Shown: positions 1 through 12,301 of the stretch, one piece after another
Numbering within the stretch: position 1 is the stretch's first letter
Layout: every line of letters begins with the position of its first letter
NCBI GenBank assembly: GCA_903813345.2
Contig: CAIIXF020000006.1
Span: forward strand, 36,306,436-36,370,435
Source of the DNA: Owenia fusiformis
Taxonomy: Eukaryota > Annelida > Polychaeta > Sabellida > Oweniidae
Direction of reading: 5' to 3'
Length of the DNA stretch: 64,000 nt
The notes under the pieces: generated by a model
What the model was told of the DNA's origin: nothing
The model's database searches: none
Seen by the model: only the letters and a program-made list of their open reading frames with translations
Made by a program: the position numbers and the translations under genes

Positions 1-1301
1 CCATTTGCCGACGGAGGAGATCCCAAAAAGCATTGGGGTAGGAAAGTCTGTGGTGGATCGCTTTAATTGTTAACTGTACCCCAATGATATTGCTTCCAGG
101 CTTGCTTTAATTATTGCTTAATTGCAGACATCAGATTTCTATATACTTAAAGCTGCAAAAGTTGTCCTTAGAGTCTCAAGGAAATCCATGTGAAGCATTT
201 AACTATTTTAGGCATATGCATTTCCTGAAAAAATGTATTTAGTACTATATTGTTAAATAAAGTGTACTATTTTTTAGACCCATTACACATGTAATACGTA
301 TCCTACTTAAAAAAACTTAAGAGTCGTGCATATCCTCTCAAATTTTCTAATGACTTTTGGACAACTTTTTTGTAATTAATTTGCATGTATACGTAGTAGG
401 AGCATTACACTGTACTCATCCTTAAGATATACATCCAAACAGATCACTCAGATTGGTCAAATTTATTGTATATAAAGGGCTAGTAAAGTGTATTGCATAG
501 CTAGGATCTGCACAAAAACAACCCTTACATTTTCCCCCATCCTGACCAATTTGGAATTCATAAAAAATGTTGAAATCAACAAGATTCAGATAATTGGTAT
601 CAAATAACTTCCTGCCATTTCCTAATTACATTGCTAATGAATGAGTCGTTTTCCTAATTTTCCTATCAAATATCTGAAGCTGAATTTCCTGTTGACAAAC
701 ACTTGAAATTTTTAGAGATGTTTTCGTATTGATCATATACCAGCCTGCCATCTTTATGTGGATCAAGAAGTCTACAGCCATATAGATAAGCCATCGTGTC
801 CTGGACTATCAACAGATGTGGAATAACGAAGTTAGTTTCACAAGGACGGGAGGGGGTAAATGATGGTTAGTTGAGGGGAGGCGCGGGTCAAACCATGATA
901 TATTTAACATTGATTTTCCACGATTGTTGATAAGTAGACACCATCCCTAATTCTGGCAGTGGAGCTTACTTAGACCTCTGTCTGTGACAAGTGAAAAATT
1001 ATGACTTGATTAAACTTATTTTACCCTTTTTACAAATTAGATGATGTCAAGTCAGTTTCAGACCCCTTTTGATTGGTAAATTAGGTCTTTGAAAAAGAAT
1101 TATTTCATTCCGAGACTTATTTCCCAAACTGGGTCTGAAGCTGTGTTTGATGCCGATGATGTCACAATTAATTTCTAGGAACTTGTCATTAGATGCTTTA
1201 TTGCTGCTGTTGCTATGTTGTATCTGTGACCTTTGACCTTTACACTTGCTCCACCTTTCTATCAGCTTGCTAACTATGCCTCCTATCTGCTTTTTTCACA
1301 G
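1..1301. other. Stretch with no recognised gene
   Basis: AT-rich sequence. The first 66 bases are open in two + frames (one ending at TAA 64-66, one a little further on) and could be the tail of an exon, but I recognise no family. If the DDAH-like gene at 1302-4195 is real, this is probably its intron. Confidence 0.4.
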
Positions 1302-4195
1302 GATATGCAATATCATGCATCATATGGCAGTGAATTAATCCATGTTGAATCTAACCGAGCTGCAAATGTCATCTTTGCAAATGGTCACATGTGTCATATA
1401 TCTTCGGATGATGTTCGTGGTGTCGGGGTAAGTAGCGAACGTCAGGCCCGTAGCCAACTTTTGCCAATAGGTTTAAGTTTTTTCAGATTTTAATTTTTTT
1501 TTTTTTTATTTATTAAAATCAATGTAACATATTTACAGGTTTTAGTGGCTATGACCCCCAGGAGGGAGTATTAGGTACCACTTAATTTGATTTGACAATT
1601 TTTGCCAGAATCACTTGAAAATAACCCCCTGGCTACAGGCCTGAATGCAGTATCTGCAGCATGTAAATTTAGTATATTATCCTACACTTAGTGTACTAAA
1701 TGTATAATAACATGAAAAAATAAATTTGATATTTATTGGCAAAATGAATATCCGGAGGATATCGTAACGATATACTCCGGGCGGAGGATATCGTGACGAT
1801 ATACTCCGGAAAACCCAATATGCGGAGGATATTGTGACGATATACTCCGCTTGTTGATTTCCCGCCAAATTGACTCTATTTGGCATGAAATTCATTTTAC
1901 AATGATATTATACATTCAGTACACCCCTTGTAAGTGTAGAATAATAAGAACATCCTATGATTTTTTCAGAATATCATTTTAATCTACTCGGTGATATTGA
2001 TATATGCACTCGTTCGCTTCGCTCTCTCGTGCAGATATCAATATCACCTCGTAGATAAAAATGATATTCCTCAAAATCATAGGATATCCTATAAGTACTT
2101 TCCTATGGTAGTTTAGATAAATGTAGTTCTTTGGTGTGATTGTAACTTTTATGCATAGTAATCTCATGTATGGGTTCAGTTCTTCTTTATGCAGTTTATT
2201 TTTATGTCACCATCAGAAGTTGCGATGATTGGATATTGTAGTCACACAATCTGCTTGTTATCCCAACGAACAAAGTTCAATAGGGATATAGTGAAGCCCT
2301 TCCTTCCTCCATCCGTCAGTCAGTGTATATGTCAGTCCGTCTGTCTGGAAGAGAACTCGAATACTATCTAGTAGACAAATTTTCTCCATATTTGGTGGAA
2401 AGATGTATATTGTTAAAAAGTTTTGGCAAAAAAAAGATTTCAAGATGGCTACAGCTTTAAAAATGGCGGAAAATTTTAACAGGAATTTTGAGATATTTCT
2501 GAATTATACTCAAATGAAAGGCAATTTAGAGTAGATTGCAAATATTGTACAGTTTTTATTGGTTTAAACCTCGAGATATTTTGTCTATGATGTCATAATT
2601 ATATCTGACCAACCCTGGGATATCTCAGCTTTAAAAATGGCGGAAAATTTTAACAGGAATTTTGAAATATTTCTGAATTATACTCAAATGAAAGGTAATT
2701 TAGAGTAGATTGCAAATATTGTACAGTTTTTATTGGTTTAAACCTCGAGATATTTTGTCTATGATGTCATAATTATATCTGACCAACCCCGGGATATCTC
2801 GAGGTGGTATCCAAATATCGTCACACAATTTGTACCAATAATCTTACCAAATATTGTAGGGGTCACTAGAGAACATGATTGGTTGCAATTGAAATAAATT
2901 GTCATTGGCTTCATAATCACTTAGAACATAGCAAAATGTTAGTCTAAACATGCTATTTTGCTCAATTTTTCATCAAAGTGGCCAGTCACCAGCAGAAAAC
3001 CTCCAAAATAGCTTTGGCCAGCAATGAGTTATGGTGGTGTCTTTCCGATTTGTGCTTCAAAAAATTCAAAATAGCTGCTAAGCAGGAATTCTCTATTACT
3101 AAGAGATGTATTTACAAGTTACATTTTGACAAATACAGATTCTTGAATGTTGTGTGCCTTGGGATTTGCTACTCCATGGAGTTCATGATTTATCATTTGT
3201 CTACTTATTTTAACAAAATGAAAAGTAAAATTGATTTTGTAATATACAGGGTGTCCCGAAAGTATCATCCCCCTAGGCAGACATATACCCGGTTCTTCAT
3301 AGTATGTGTCATATATCATTTTAACGCTTATCCAAAGTTACATTGATTGGCCAAGTATCATGGTTCAACTCCCAAATGTGAGGGAATTACAGGCATTTCT
3401 AAATTTAGTGTTAGGTCAAAATCGGGCTCAATTTTACACCAAATCACTAGTCAATATGTCCTCCCGGGCTATCTTAATATTGGATGGATAATGAGTTGGA
3501 AAAAGAGAACAGTGAGGGTAGAAACCCTAAGGAAACTCCTCTAAAGTGCTTTAAAATGTTTTAAGAGGATTATAGAATTCCACACCCCTATTTGAAATGC
3601 TTTAAAGATCATATCTGAAAAGAATTGCTGCTGTTAACATGGCCAAGGTAGGACACAAATTTAAAATGACTAACTTTTCCTCATTTGAGAGTTGAACCAT
3701 GATACTTGGCCAATCAGTGTAACTTTGGATAAGCTTTAAAATGATATATGACATGACACATACTATGAAGAACCTGGTATATGTCTGCCTAGGGAGGGGG
3801 GAGGGGGCATACTTTCGGGACACCCTGTTCACTAAATAGGAAGAATATGATATTTTTTAAATAGCATTATTAACAGAATAAATGAATAAAGTAAAATAAA
3901 TAAAAAAGATAATAAATAAAATCATCAATAAAAGTGTTTCATTAAGTATTACCTTTTCATTCGGGACACTAATTTTGATTAAAAAAATTCATAAATACAT
4001 TGATCTTTCTGTTTTATTAAATCGACATGTACAAATAATATATGAATCTTTCAGGTGTATGAGAACAAAATTAACTACGATCGTAAAGTAGTTGCATTTA
4101 AAGAGATGTTGAAAGCAACCAATCGGCTATCATCGTCTGTGTTGCTCGTCTCAAAGATACGTCATCCGAAAAAGATCACATCAACGCTGCAATAA
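1302..4195 (+). CDS. Possible DDAH-like (dimethylarginine dimethylaminohydrolase) gene, last two exons
   Basis: Two exons with good splice sites join in frame. Exon 1302-1427 is preceded by TTTTTTCACAG and followed by GTAAGT. Exon 4055-4195 is preceded by CTTTCAG and ends at TAA 4193-4195. The joined 88 residues contain AANVIFANGH followed by a His, which resembles the AAN-x-Y-x-N core near the C-terminus of DDAH enzymes (hydrolysis of methylated arginines to citrulline, cytosol). The final exon reads EMLKATNRLSSSVLLVSK where DDAH usually has K-x-DG-x-LTCCS. If the alignment holds, the catalytic Cys is absent and this copy may be inactive. The 5' exons must lie before the window. The intron holds a 174-bp direct duplication and several inverted-repeat elements. 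The family call rests on short motifs and is uncertain; the exon structure itself is better supported. Confidence 0.42.
1443..1643. mobile_element. MITE of the CAGGCCCGTAGCC family, copy 1
   Basis: Begins CAGGCCCGTAGCC and ends GGCTACAGGCCTG, so the termini are inverted repeats. About 200 bp. It shares ends and an internal CCCCC-rich arm with copies at 6201, 35319, 37983, 49738 and 56487. It has no clear target duplication here and is probably an old insertion. It starts just after the exon ending at 1427. Confidence 0.75.
1676..2097. repeat. Palindrome-rich repeat, copy A
   Basis: Contains tandem imperfect palindromes of 27 nt that start CGGAGGATATCGT and end in ACTCCG. These are followed by a hairpin around 1980-2060, whose arms read ATCTAC and GATATTGATAT, and by the palindrome ATAGGATATCCTAT. 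The same module occurs in opposite orientation twice at 15.2-16.0 kb. Confidence 0.8.
2262..3190. repeat. Dispersed element with a 174-bp tandem duplication
   Basis: The start (ATCCCAACGAACAAAG, then GGGATATAG) recurs in related form at 7.2, 14.3 and 50.7 kb. Inside it, 2452-2625 and 2626-2799 are nearly identical direct copies. The right end reads GGGATTTGCTACTCC, the complement of the 14.3 kb element's left end. Superfamily unknown. Confidence 0.55.
3247..3827. mobile_element. MITE, mariner/Tc1-like ends (CAGGGTGTCCCGAAAG)
   Basis: The left end starts CAGGGTGTCCCGAAAG after TA. The right end is its inverse, CTTTCGGGACACCCTG. The inverted arms run for about 150 bp (to roughly 3400 on the left and from about 3660 on the right) around a unique centre. 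No open reading frame of note. Non-autonomous. Confidence 0.8.
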
Positions 4196-5120
4196 ATGAG
4201 AATAATGCATTCTGGGAACATTCGACGTAGTTCTAGACGGCTAGCTATTGTATATAGCAGAACATGGTATGATAACGGAGCATCAGACTATTCTACAAGA
4301 CAGAAAAGGACATACATTTAAAATGTACTGTGTAATAAATACAGCAAATACTGTAAACCTAGACTAATAGGCACAAGTTATTTTTCCCGAAAAATTCAAT
4401 TGTGCAAAATTTCCTAGGATTACAATATTTATGGTTTAAATTAATGAATTACTCAAAGAGGATAACCAGTGTCTTTGCGTAAGTTCAGGTTTTGTGGAAT
4501 TACAATGAGACGAGCCACTGCCATATATAGACATATTAAATCTATTAAAATATATTATATCAAAAATCAATGTACATTTAGGCTAGCTAGTTATATAGTT
4601 ATTAAAAACTGATTATTTTACGCTTTGTCAAAAATGATCTTAGAATTTAAAATTCTTTATGTATGATAACAGTCTTCGACTATATGCCTTCTTTTTGCAA
4701 ATGAAATCATGAAATTATGAATGATTTTGTCAGTAAATTAAATATTTTGTGAAACCTGCATATCTGTCCTTGAATTGGCTGATATTTTTGGGTTTATTTA
4801 TCTCATATAAGATAAACATAGAAGTACTTATCACTGTTATTTCATAAGGTGCTTTATAATTGTATTATGTTAACTTGTAAAAATTATATAATGTATTATA
4901 TTTTTACTTTTATTTTAAAACTAATGCAGGTTTTAGAGTGATATCGGTGTTAAGCAAGGGTGTGTATTTAAAGCACTCCTAGATCTTCAACAACTGGGGT
5001 AGTGTTATGACTTGTTGTTGAATCTCCTGTCGAGTATAAATGTATTTTGAGATCTTGTTACGAGGTTATGCATGCCATGATATGTCAAATCATACATAAA
5101 AGAGTTATTTCTAGGTCTAA
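4196..5120. other. AT-rich intergenic stretch
   Basis: Presumed 3' flank of the gene ending at 4195. I see no gene or clear repeat. Confidence 0.4.
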
Positions 5121-5645
5121 ATTCATTTGCCATAGGTTATATGCATGCCTTGATATATAAATCAACTATAAAAGAACATTTTTAGGACTTAATTCATTTG
5201 CCATGAGTTATATACATGCCATGATATCTTAAATGATAAAATACAAACATTTTTGGACTTAATTCATTTGCCATAGGTTATATGCATACATATGATATGT
5301 GAAATCATATGTAAGAGAAAATTCTAGGACTAAATTCATTTGCCATGAGTTATATACATGCCATGATATCTTAAATGATAAAATACAAACATTTTTGGAC
5401 TTAATTCATTTCCCATAGGTTATATGCATGCCTTGATATGTAAATCAACTATAAAAGAGAACATTTTTAGGACTTAATTCATTTGCCATGAGTTATATAC
5501 ATGCTATGATATCTTAAATGATAAAATACAAACATTATTGGACTTAATTCATTTGCCATAAGTTATATATGCATACATATGATATGTGAAATCATATGTA
5601 AGAGAAAATTCTAGGACTAAATTCATTTGCCATAAGTCATAATGT
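5121..5645. repeat. Tandem repeat, about 70-bp unit, 8 copies
   Basis: Each unit carries ATTCATTTGCCAT, starting near 5121, 5192, 5262, 5333, 5403, 5477, 5547 and 5621. Units differ by substitutions and small insertions, and two sub-types alternate. Confidence 0.9.
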
Positions 5646-6200
5646 TTCTAAAAAGTGTATGTAATGTATATGCAGGTAAAAAGATATAAACAGGCAGCAT
5701 CTGACTAAATTCAACAACAGGGTGAAGTCACCTGATTACAACTGGGTGAAATCACCTTTAAACTGTCCCCTTAGAAAAATGCATTTTTTCTTCAAAATTT
5801 TGCAAATAAGACTGTGGATTTTGCAATTTAAAAACTGGCTTTTGCGAGGATTATGGATCAACAACTTAATTTGCAAAAAGACCAGTCAAGAAGCAAGTAA
5901 AATATTTTTTGTGTTTTGCATCAATTCAAGTAAAAAACTCAAATTTCTTGCTTTTTGCATTTCTTTGCACCAGATTGGAAATTTTTCAAATGACGCCAAA
6001 TTTTGTGAAATTGCATTAATTGCAATCGCTGAAATACAAGTATCTATAGGGACAGTTTAAAACATGCAAAGTATGAATATTTGTAAAAACATACTTGTTA
6101 CATTGTCATAGCAACAGGAATATTAAGAATTATGGTCAATGCTGTCTGTTTCCAGCCTCTATTAACATGTCACATACCAACTGAAATATTTTATTTCATG

Positions 6201-6471
6201 CATGGGCGTAGCCTCGCCAAAATTTTGCAGAAAATATGAACTCCGACGTTTCTTTCATTTGAAAACGCCAAAATTTTGCAGAAAAAATATGAACTCAGAC
6301 GTTTTTTTTTCATTTGAAAATGCCAACATTTTGCAGAAAAAATATGAACTCGTCGTATTATTCAATTAAAACTTATATAATATGAGAGCATTATTTTTGC
6401 TTTTAAAACAAAATTGCCTTTTCAAATAAAATAATTGCCTCGTCAAATTTTAGCTCCTGGCTACGCCCCTG
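6201..6471. mobile_element. MITE of the CAGGCCCGTAGCC family, copy 2 (diverged)
   Basis: Ends CATGGGCGTAGCC and GGCTACGCCCCTG are inverted copies. The flanks TCATG and ACATG could be a decayed 5-bp target duplication. The centre has a local repeat of GCCAAAATTTTGCAGAAAA. Confidence 0.6.
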
Positions 6472-7882
6472 ACATGAGTACTCATCTTCAAATGTTATAG
6501 TCAATCAACATATGTGTTCGTCATTGCCCATTAAGTATGAAAAACTGTGTGTTTGAGGATAGAGAATGTTAAGGGAGTTGGAGCTTGTACACTAGAAAAT
6601 ATAAATGTAGAAGGTTTATACACACAGGGTTGGTTTTTATTAGTTGTAGTTTGTTTAAAAATGCTGATTTGTAAGCTTTATGCTTCTCGCTTACGTTCTA
6701 CGATGACTGTTAACGTTTGTCTGATTTAAATTTATTTTTATATGTGTCCGTAGATTGAAATTCTCGAATGACGTTCATTCATAGGGTAGTGTCTTTTTAA
6801 TCAACAGAAAAAAATCTAATAAAGGTGTAGCAATTAATCATTTAGATTATTTCGGGAATCAGTTTTCAAAAATATAATTTTGCTTTTCAAAAATATAATT
6901 TTGCTTTTCAAATTACCTCAATCAATAGCCATTCATACCTCAACCTCAATTTTAATGTTATTACTGAGAGTGTTAAAATTTTAAACCTGCACATGCGTAG
7001 TGTGTTAGAATCTTAAATAGAAGGCATACTTTTTAATGGATTCCATATAAATACACGTAGGTGAAATCCAAACTGCATTGTCATAAATTTTATAAAAAAT
7101 GCAATAAACTGTGTAAAAGCTTAAAACTGTTTTTAATTTTTATGGATAGTTTCATTTAAGCTCTGCGTAGAATGCAAGCCAGGTACAATTTTATTATTTC
7201 ACCAAACGAAATTTGTAGGGATATAGAGAAACCGTCCATTTGTTTGTGTGTCTGGGCGATAACTCAAATACCAGTTGACAAATTTGATTTTTATAGCCTG
7301 AAGGGTGTACATGTAGGACATCTGCTTCGAAGAACTTTCAATATGGCTGCTCAATTCAAAATGGATGCCACTTTTCGTAATCCACCTGCCTGTCAAAACA
7401 TTGTGGCCTTTTCAAAATTCTCCATGGCAATTGAAATAGTTTCAGGACCTTCTGATTCCTACATCAACTCTTTTTGGAGTAAACTGCACTACGGGAAATA
7501 ATACAATCAAAAATAATGTTATTCCATCTTAATTATCTGAATAAAAAAGTATTTTGCATTTTACACAAGATTCCGAAAAATTCCCTTAAAATAATCATGG
7601 GTATCTATTGGAAGCCCATGAAATAATTTGATATAGGTTGTGTCAGAAGAAAATTGTTATGATGTTGATTATAATCCAACCTGACGAACATAATTAGAAC
7701 CAACCCCAATCCTTTTCCTCAGTACTTTCCAAAAGAATATATAACCACATCATCTAATTGGTGCATGAACATTTCCTGTCTTTAAAAACTGTAAATCATT
7801 ACTAGTTTCTACTAATTAAACCTGAATTATATATTTTTTAAGATTAAGACAACATTTTAATGTTTACATGAAGGTACACTGT
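6472..7882. other. Intergenic stretch with a diverged dispersed repeat
   Basis: Around 7190-7370 the sequence resembles the GGGATATAG element seen at 2.26 and 50.7 kb. Open frames here are short and show no family resemblance. No gene seen. Confidence 0.4.
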
Positions 7883-8053
7883 ACAGTAAAATTTTAAATG
7901 TTTGGAACTATTTTGAATTTAAAAAATAAGCAATCAAATGACTATATTGCAACAGAATATAAGAAAATAGAAACATGTGTAGCTTCAATATGGTCCTTTG
8001 ATTGCTTATTTTTTAAATTCAAAGTTGTTCTAAACATTTAAAATTTTACTGTA
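7883..8053. mobile_element. Short foldback element (hairpin MITE)
   Basis: About 63-bp inverted arms (7883-7946 and 7990-8053) with few mismatches enclose a loop of about 44 bp. The arms read AAATTTTAAATGTTTGGAAC and, inversely, the matching sequence. No coding capacity. Confidence 0.8.
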
Positions 8054-8869
8054 ACATATTATTCATTATCCTTTAAAATGAGCATTAACATTATGAGTCC
8101 ATGTATGTCTCTGACAGTGTCCTCTTACTTATTCGTGAAAGAAAATCAAATCTAATGGTATTCCCTAATGTATCCGTTAATGTGACACTCTGCATCAGCC
8201 ACATTAACCTAATCTGACAATTTGATTTTTGGTGTGTCTCATAACATGTAATATCAATTGGCCCATTCTGTCCTATAATGCTATTGTGATTTGTTGTGAT
8301 GTTATAGTGAGCACATATAAACATTTGTTTAGCAACAAACAACAAGTAACAATACCAAACTTTTTTAGAAAAATGCATGATTTCCGCATGCTTTAAAATA
8401 ATTAAAATAACAAGTTATTTTGATATTTATATGTTATAATTAAATTGACCTGCCTACCCTTAATACAGGTTACCATGGCAGCCTTATCTCATTGATATTT
8501 TAAGATATAGCTTTAATATTTTAGCATTGTATGTGTAATTACATAATCTACATTTTCTGAAAAAATGAGAGGGATATGTGAAAAAATCACAAAATGAGAG
8601 CATTTTTATCAGAATATATGGATCGCCCCTTGTAATTGTCAAGACGTAGTAGTAATAAACTTGCAAGGCAAATGATTAATTGTTTTAACAATGAATGTCG
8701 CCCTGCTGTCCTTCCCAAGGTAATATATTGTACATGTATACCTTTACCATGTGGTGGATTCCACTATCCCGGGGGTTCACTGTATACAAAATTCTGCGTG
8801 GGTCCTAGGCTGAACCCTCAGATATCAATGTGTTCCCATACCAATCTGTCAAATTTCAATGTGTTCCCA

Positions 8870-9180
8870 TAGCTACCAAATAACAGCCAAAAGGCATACC
8901 AAATGTCCAAATATAGGTCCAATGCCATACTAAATGTCCAAATATTAGACCAATGCCATACTAAATATCCAAATATAAGACCAATGTCATACCAAATATC
9001 CAGACATAAGACCAATGCCATACTAAATGTCCAAATATAAGATCAATGCCATACCAAATGTCCAAATATAAGACCAATGCCATACCAAATATCCAGACAT
9101 AAGACCAATGCCATACCAAATGTCCAAATATAAGACCAATGCCATACCAAATATCCAGACATAAGACCAAGACCATTCAA
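8870..9180. repeat. 31-bp tandem array with 62-bp higher-order structure
   Basis: CCAATGCCATA recurs every 31 bp (8919, 8950, 8981, 9012, 9043, 9074, 9105, 9136). In the second half two sub-types alternate, one with TGTCCAAATATAAG and one with TATCCAGACATAAG, giving a 62-bp dimer. Frames that stay open through it on the - strand (YLVWHWS-like peptides) are a by-product of the repeat. Confidence 0.92.
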
Positions 9181-9688
9181 AATGTTTAAAGACCCGAGAA
9201 GAATGCATGGCTTTGAGCAAAATGAAGCAAAAAACCTCAGATTATAATATATGTGATTACTAGATCAATGCCATAGCACAAATGAGAGGGAACATATTTT
9301 ACACGACTATTCCGGGGACTATTCTCATACCAGAAAGTGGAAAAATCCGACCATTGCCATACCTCAAAAGTCATAGTTTGGAAGACATTCTCATACCAAT
9401 TGAAATCCTAAAATTTGGACCATTGCCATACCAAATGTCAAAAGAGGTACCCCACGTGAGCCCCACGAGGATCACTGTCAAGGTTTTTATACAGTGAACC
9501 CCCGGGTCCACGATGTATCTAGAATTACAGTCTCGTCGAGCATTGAAAAAGATGTCTAAACATAAATAACATTGAGGAATCGTCCACTGTAAAAGTATGA
9601 GATCTGCTCCATGGACTATTTCATAACATAGTTGAAGGATATACAATATAGGGCATTATCGAAGAGCCTTTAATCCTTGATATACAAA

Positions 9689-11014
9689 ATGCAGGGTATA
9701 AACCAAACATTGAATCAACTGCTCCTATTGATGTTGATCGGACTTGTCATCTTGTATAGCTATATTTGGATATGGCATGATCAAACTTGGACAGTTAACA
9801 CCACTCATTTAAACCACATACAAAACTACGAAACATCTAAACAAAGGAAAAACAATGGCAACCCCAAAAAATGGAATCAGATTCGATCTCATAACGATAT
9901 TAGAGAACCCTCAGTACACCACTATCAGGGGGAGTGCAAAGATGGGTCAATGTCATCACAGTTGTCATTGAGAATGTTCAAGTCAATTGAAACAATAATG
10001 AACCCACCGGACTGTTCAAAAGCAAAGTATCTATTGTGCGAATGGCCTTTTATGGCATGGGGGCTTGGATCAATGATGCACCAAATAAGTTATTGTTTCT
10101 CCGTTGCCTTGGCAACCAATAGAGTGTTGTTGATAAGTGCCCAATGGAAATTCATTCCTGAAAGTTGGTATTATTACTTGTTGCAACCAAGTACTAAATG
10201 CTGGGATTTTCAATACACAAACTATACCTTTTGGTATGACCTGGATAATAGTAGTATAGAAAAGAGCAATGTCCAAGTTGTGCGGTTAATACTTATGACC
10301 AATGCACTGATTAAGAATAAAACACGGCCAAGGCCACTTCCTGAAAACTTAATGGACAGTAGTGCGTTATGGAACAAACTCACCCAACTTCACCAATCAC
10401 CTGCTTTGTGGGTGATTGGGCAATTGATGGGATACCTCATCCAGCCTTCTCCGTCGTTCTCTCAACAATTAGAGGATCTTAAACGGGCGATAGGTTTCGT
10501 ACATCCAATAATTGGAGTTCACATACGACGCGGTGACAAGATCACTGAAGCCGATCCAATCCCCACTTACAAATACATTGAACGCATTGAAGCATATATT
10601 AACCAATTAGGTTACAGGACTTCTAACGACAAGGTGCCATCTATATTCTTCGCATCAGACAACAGAAAACTGATTGGTCAGATCAAACAACACTACACGC
10701 AGTATAACATCATTCATGTACCACATTACTTTTCTAAAACACATTTAGATCTTATCATGTTTGATATTCTGCTTCTGAAGGAATGTGATTATTTCATCGG
10801 AACATTTTCATCTAATGTTGGTCGTCTTGTATACGAGCTACAACAGAGCATGTACGCAGATGCAAGTTGTCTGGCAGAATCACTAGATGACAGTTACACT
10901 ACCGTCTATTGTTGTGGCCTAAGTCATAATCAACAAAAGATGGGACATTTTCAACCAAATTGTTCGTTTGAATCTACCAGACAACAATATGATATTATTG
11001 AAGCATGTAATTAA
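9689..11014 (+). CDS. FUT8-like (GT23) fucosyltransferase, copy A
   Basis: Single-exon gene encoding 441 residues. I chose the ATG at 9689 (MQGINQT) because it aligns with the starts of copies B and C; the frame remains open upstream without an ATG. Residues about 9-29 are a hydrophobic signal anchor, implying a type II Golgi membrane protein, followed by a polar stem. The catalytic region carries KYLLCEWP, WGLGSMMHQISYCF, VHIRRGDK (HIRRGDK at residues 278-284), IFFASDNR and CDYFIGTFSSNVGR (TFSS at 372-375). These match the GDP-fucose-binding motifs of alpha-1,6-fucosyltransferase FUT8 (VHVRRTDK and CTFSS-x-V-x-R). It is shorter than FUT8 (about 575): the N-terminal coiled coil is reduced and the protein stops soon after the catalytic domain, with no SH3 domain. 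The acceptor is therefore uncertain. Tandem paralogue at 12763; both share upstream sequence. Confidence 0.88.
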   Translation: MQGINQTLNQLLLLMLIGLVILYSYIWIWHDQTWTVNTTHLNHIQNYETSKQRKNNGNPKKWNQIRSHNDIREPSVHHYQGECKDGSMSSQLSLRMFKSIETIMNPPDCSKAKYLLCEWPFMAWGLGSMMHQISYCFSVALATNRVLLISAQWKFIPESWYYYLLQPSTKCWDFQYTNYTFWYDLDNSSIEKSNVQVVRLILMTNALIKNKTRPRPLPENLMDSSALWNKLTQLHQSPALWVIGQLMGYLIQPSPSFSQQLEDLKRAIGFVHPIIGVHIRRGDKITEADPIPTYKYIERIEAYINQLGYRTSNDKVPSIFFASDNRKLIGQIKQHYTQYNIIHVPHYFSKTHLDLIMFDILLLKECDYFIGTFSSNVGRLVYELQQSMYADASCLAESLDDSYTTVYCCGLSHNQQKMGHFQPNCSFESTRQQYDIIEACN

Positions 11015-11527
11015 GTTAGTATTCCTTTTTTGGACATTTTTCCAAGAAAAGTATAATGATTATGACATATCACTCAATCATATTCAATCACACTAAATAC
11101 AGTCAATGTGAATACATTAGAAATGAGCATTTTTTCTATAATTTGCAATGGATTTATTTATCCACAAAACAGCAATATAATGTAGCAAATGGAAAGCCTC
11201 TGTCTCAATGAATTTACGATTCAATAATTTTTACTTCCATTAATTTAATTTTTATAGCTGAAAACAAAATTCCAATGAGAATTTAACATGGTGTAAACAA
11301 AAATCAAAAATACGCAAATCGGGGAGTAAGTATGCTTATTGCAGTTACACCCAAATGTGTGAAGCTTTAAATATTCACTAGAAGTCTTGAACACTTTCAC
11401 TACTTGAATTTGTTTCGAGATTGATGATTACAGGGTCCATTTCCTCAATATGATAGATCTTTTCTCATACCTTTCTCTATGTAAACTGAATACAACTGGA
11501 TTTTAAATTATCATACAATAACATTAC
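11015..11527. other. 3' flank of copy A
   Basis: AT-rich sequence; I see no gene or repeat. Confidence 0.4.
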
Positions 11528-11760
11528 TGGGTATAGTTCAACGTCGTTAAACTCAATAACGGCGTTCTTTACTATTAGATATTTTCTATGCCGTTATTGG
11601 GCCATAGGACACGTCAGATAAGAAACGAGGCCCAGGCTAGGTCTAATGTTGTTGGACTACTGGTTATAGTTTAACGTCGTTAAACTCAATAACGGCGCTC
11701 TTTACTATTAGATCTTTCTTGGCCGTTATTGGGCCATAGGACACGTCAGATAAGATGCAA
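11528..11760. repeat. Direct duplication of an approximately 100-bp palindromic unit
   Basis: 11528-11631 and 11662-11760 share GTTTAACGTCGTTAAACTCA-type sequence, then AATAACGGCG, CCGTTATTGGGCC and GACACGTCAGATAAG. Each unit carries its own dyad (AATAACGGC and GCCGTTATT). Confidence 0.8.
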
Positions 11761-11840
11761 TGCATGAAGATGATTTTCATTGGTGTATGATTTGACATTG
11801 GTTGTTCACTTAAATAGGTACAGTCTGTTTTTACTTCATA

Positions 11841-12182
11841 GTCACCAGTTGAACCTAAAAAATAAGAAATATAAAGTATGGAAAAACATATTCATACTAT
11901 ACATGAATGACATTTGTATATCTTGGATTGCTTCTAAATTGGCTAATAAAGTCTGTAGCCTCTTATATTTTGATGCTTTTTCGCCATTTTAATTCTGAAA
12001 AAATTATGAAAAATTAACATGGCTGATAGACCTCAAATTATAAGAAGGCACAGGCTTATTGTACTAGAACTAAATAATCTGAAATATACAAATGTCATTC
12101 ATGTGCAGTATGAATATGGTTCCATATATCATTGCGCAATGGTCTTTGGATTTCTTATTTTTTAGGTTCAACTGGTGACAAC
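11841..12182. mobile_element. Foldback MITE with CAGTTGAACCTAAAAAATAAG ends
   Basis: The left arm from about 11841 and the right arm ending near 12182 are inverted copies over roughly 85 bp, including a CATGAATGACATTTGTATAT block. A fragment of the same family is at about 30640-30770. No coding capacity. Confidence 0.78.
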
Positions 12183-12267
12183 GAAGTAAATTTATAATCA
12201 CCTCAGATGGAAAAATTGAATAGATTGTGCAATGTTAAATTCTCATTGGAATTTTGTCTTTGATTTG

Positions 12268-12301
12268 ATCATGGGCTTTCAATTCTAGTTGAAAGCCCAT
12301 G
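12268..12301. repeat. Perfect short hairpin
   Basis: CATGGGCTTTCAA and TTGAAAGCCCATG face each other across a 7-nt loop. A near-identical hairpin lies at 47513-47543 between VPS52 exons 16 and 17, so this is a dispersed motif. Confidence 0.75.

Noticed and set aside
5722-6060. 112-codon + frame
   Set aside because: Low-complexity F/K/I-rich translation of AT-rich DNA with no start context or family similarity.
8818-9220. - strand frames rich in W/Y/L that look like membrane peptides
   Set aside because: Three frames through the same 31-bp array give the same type of peptide; no independent evidence of a gene.
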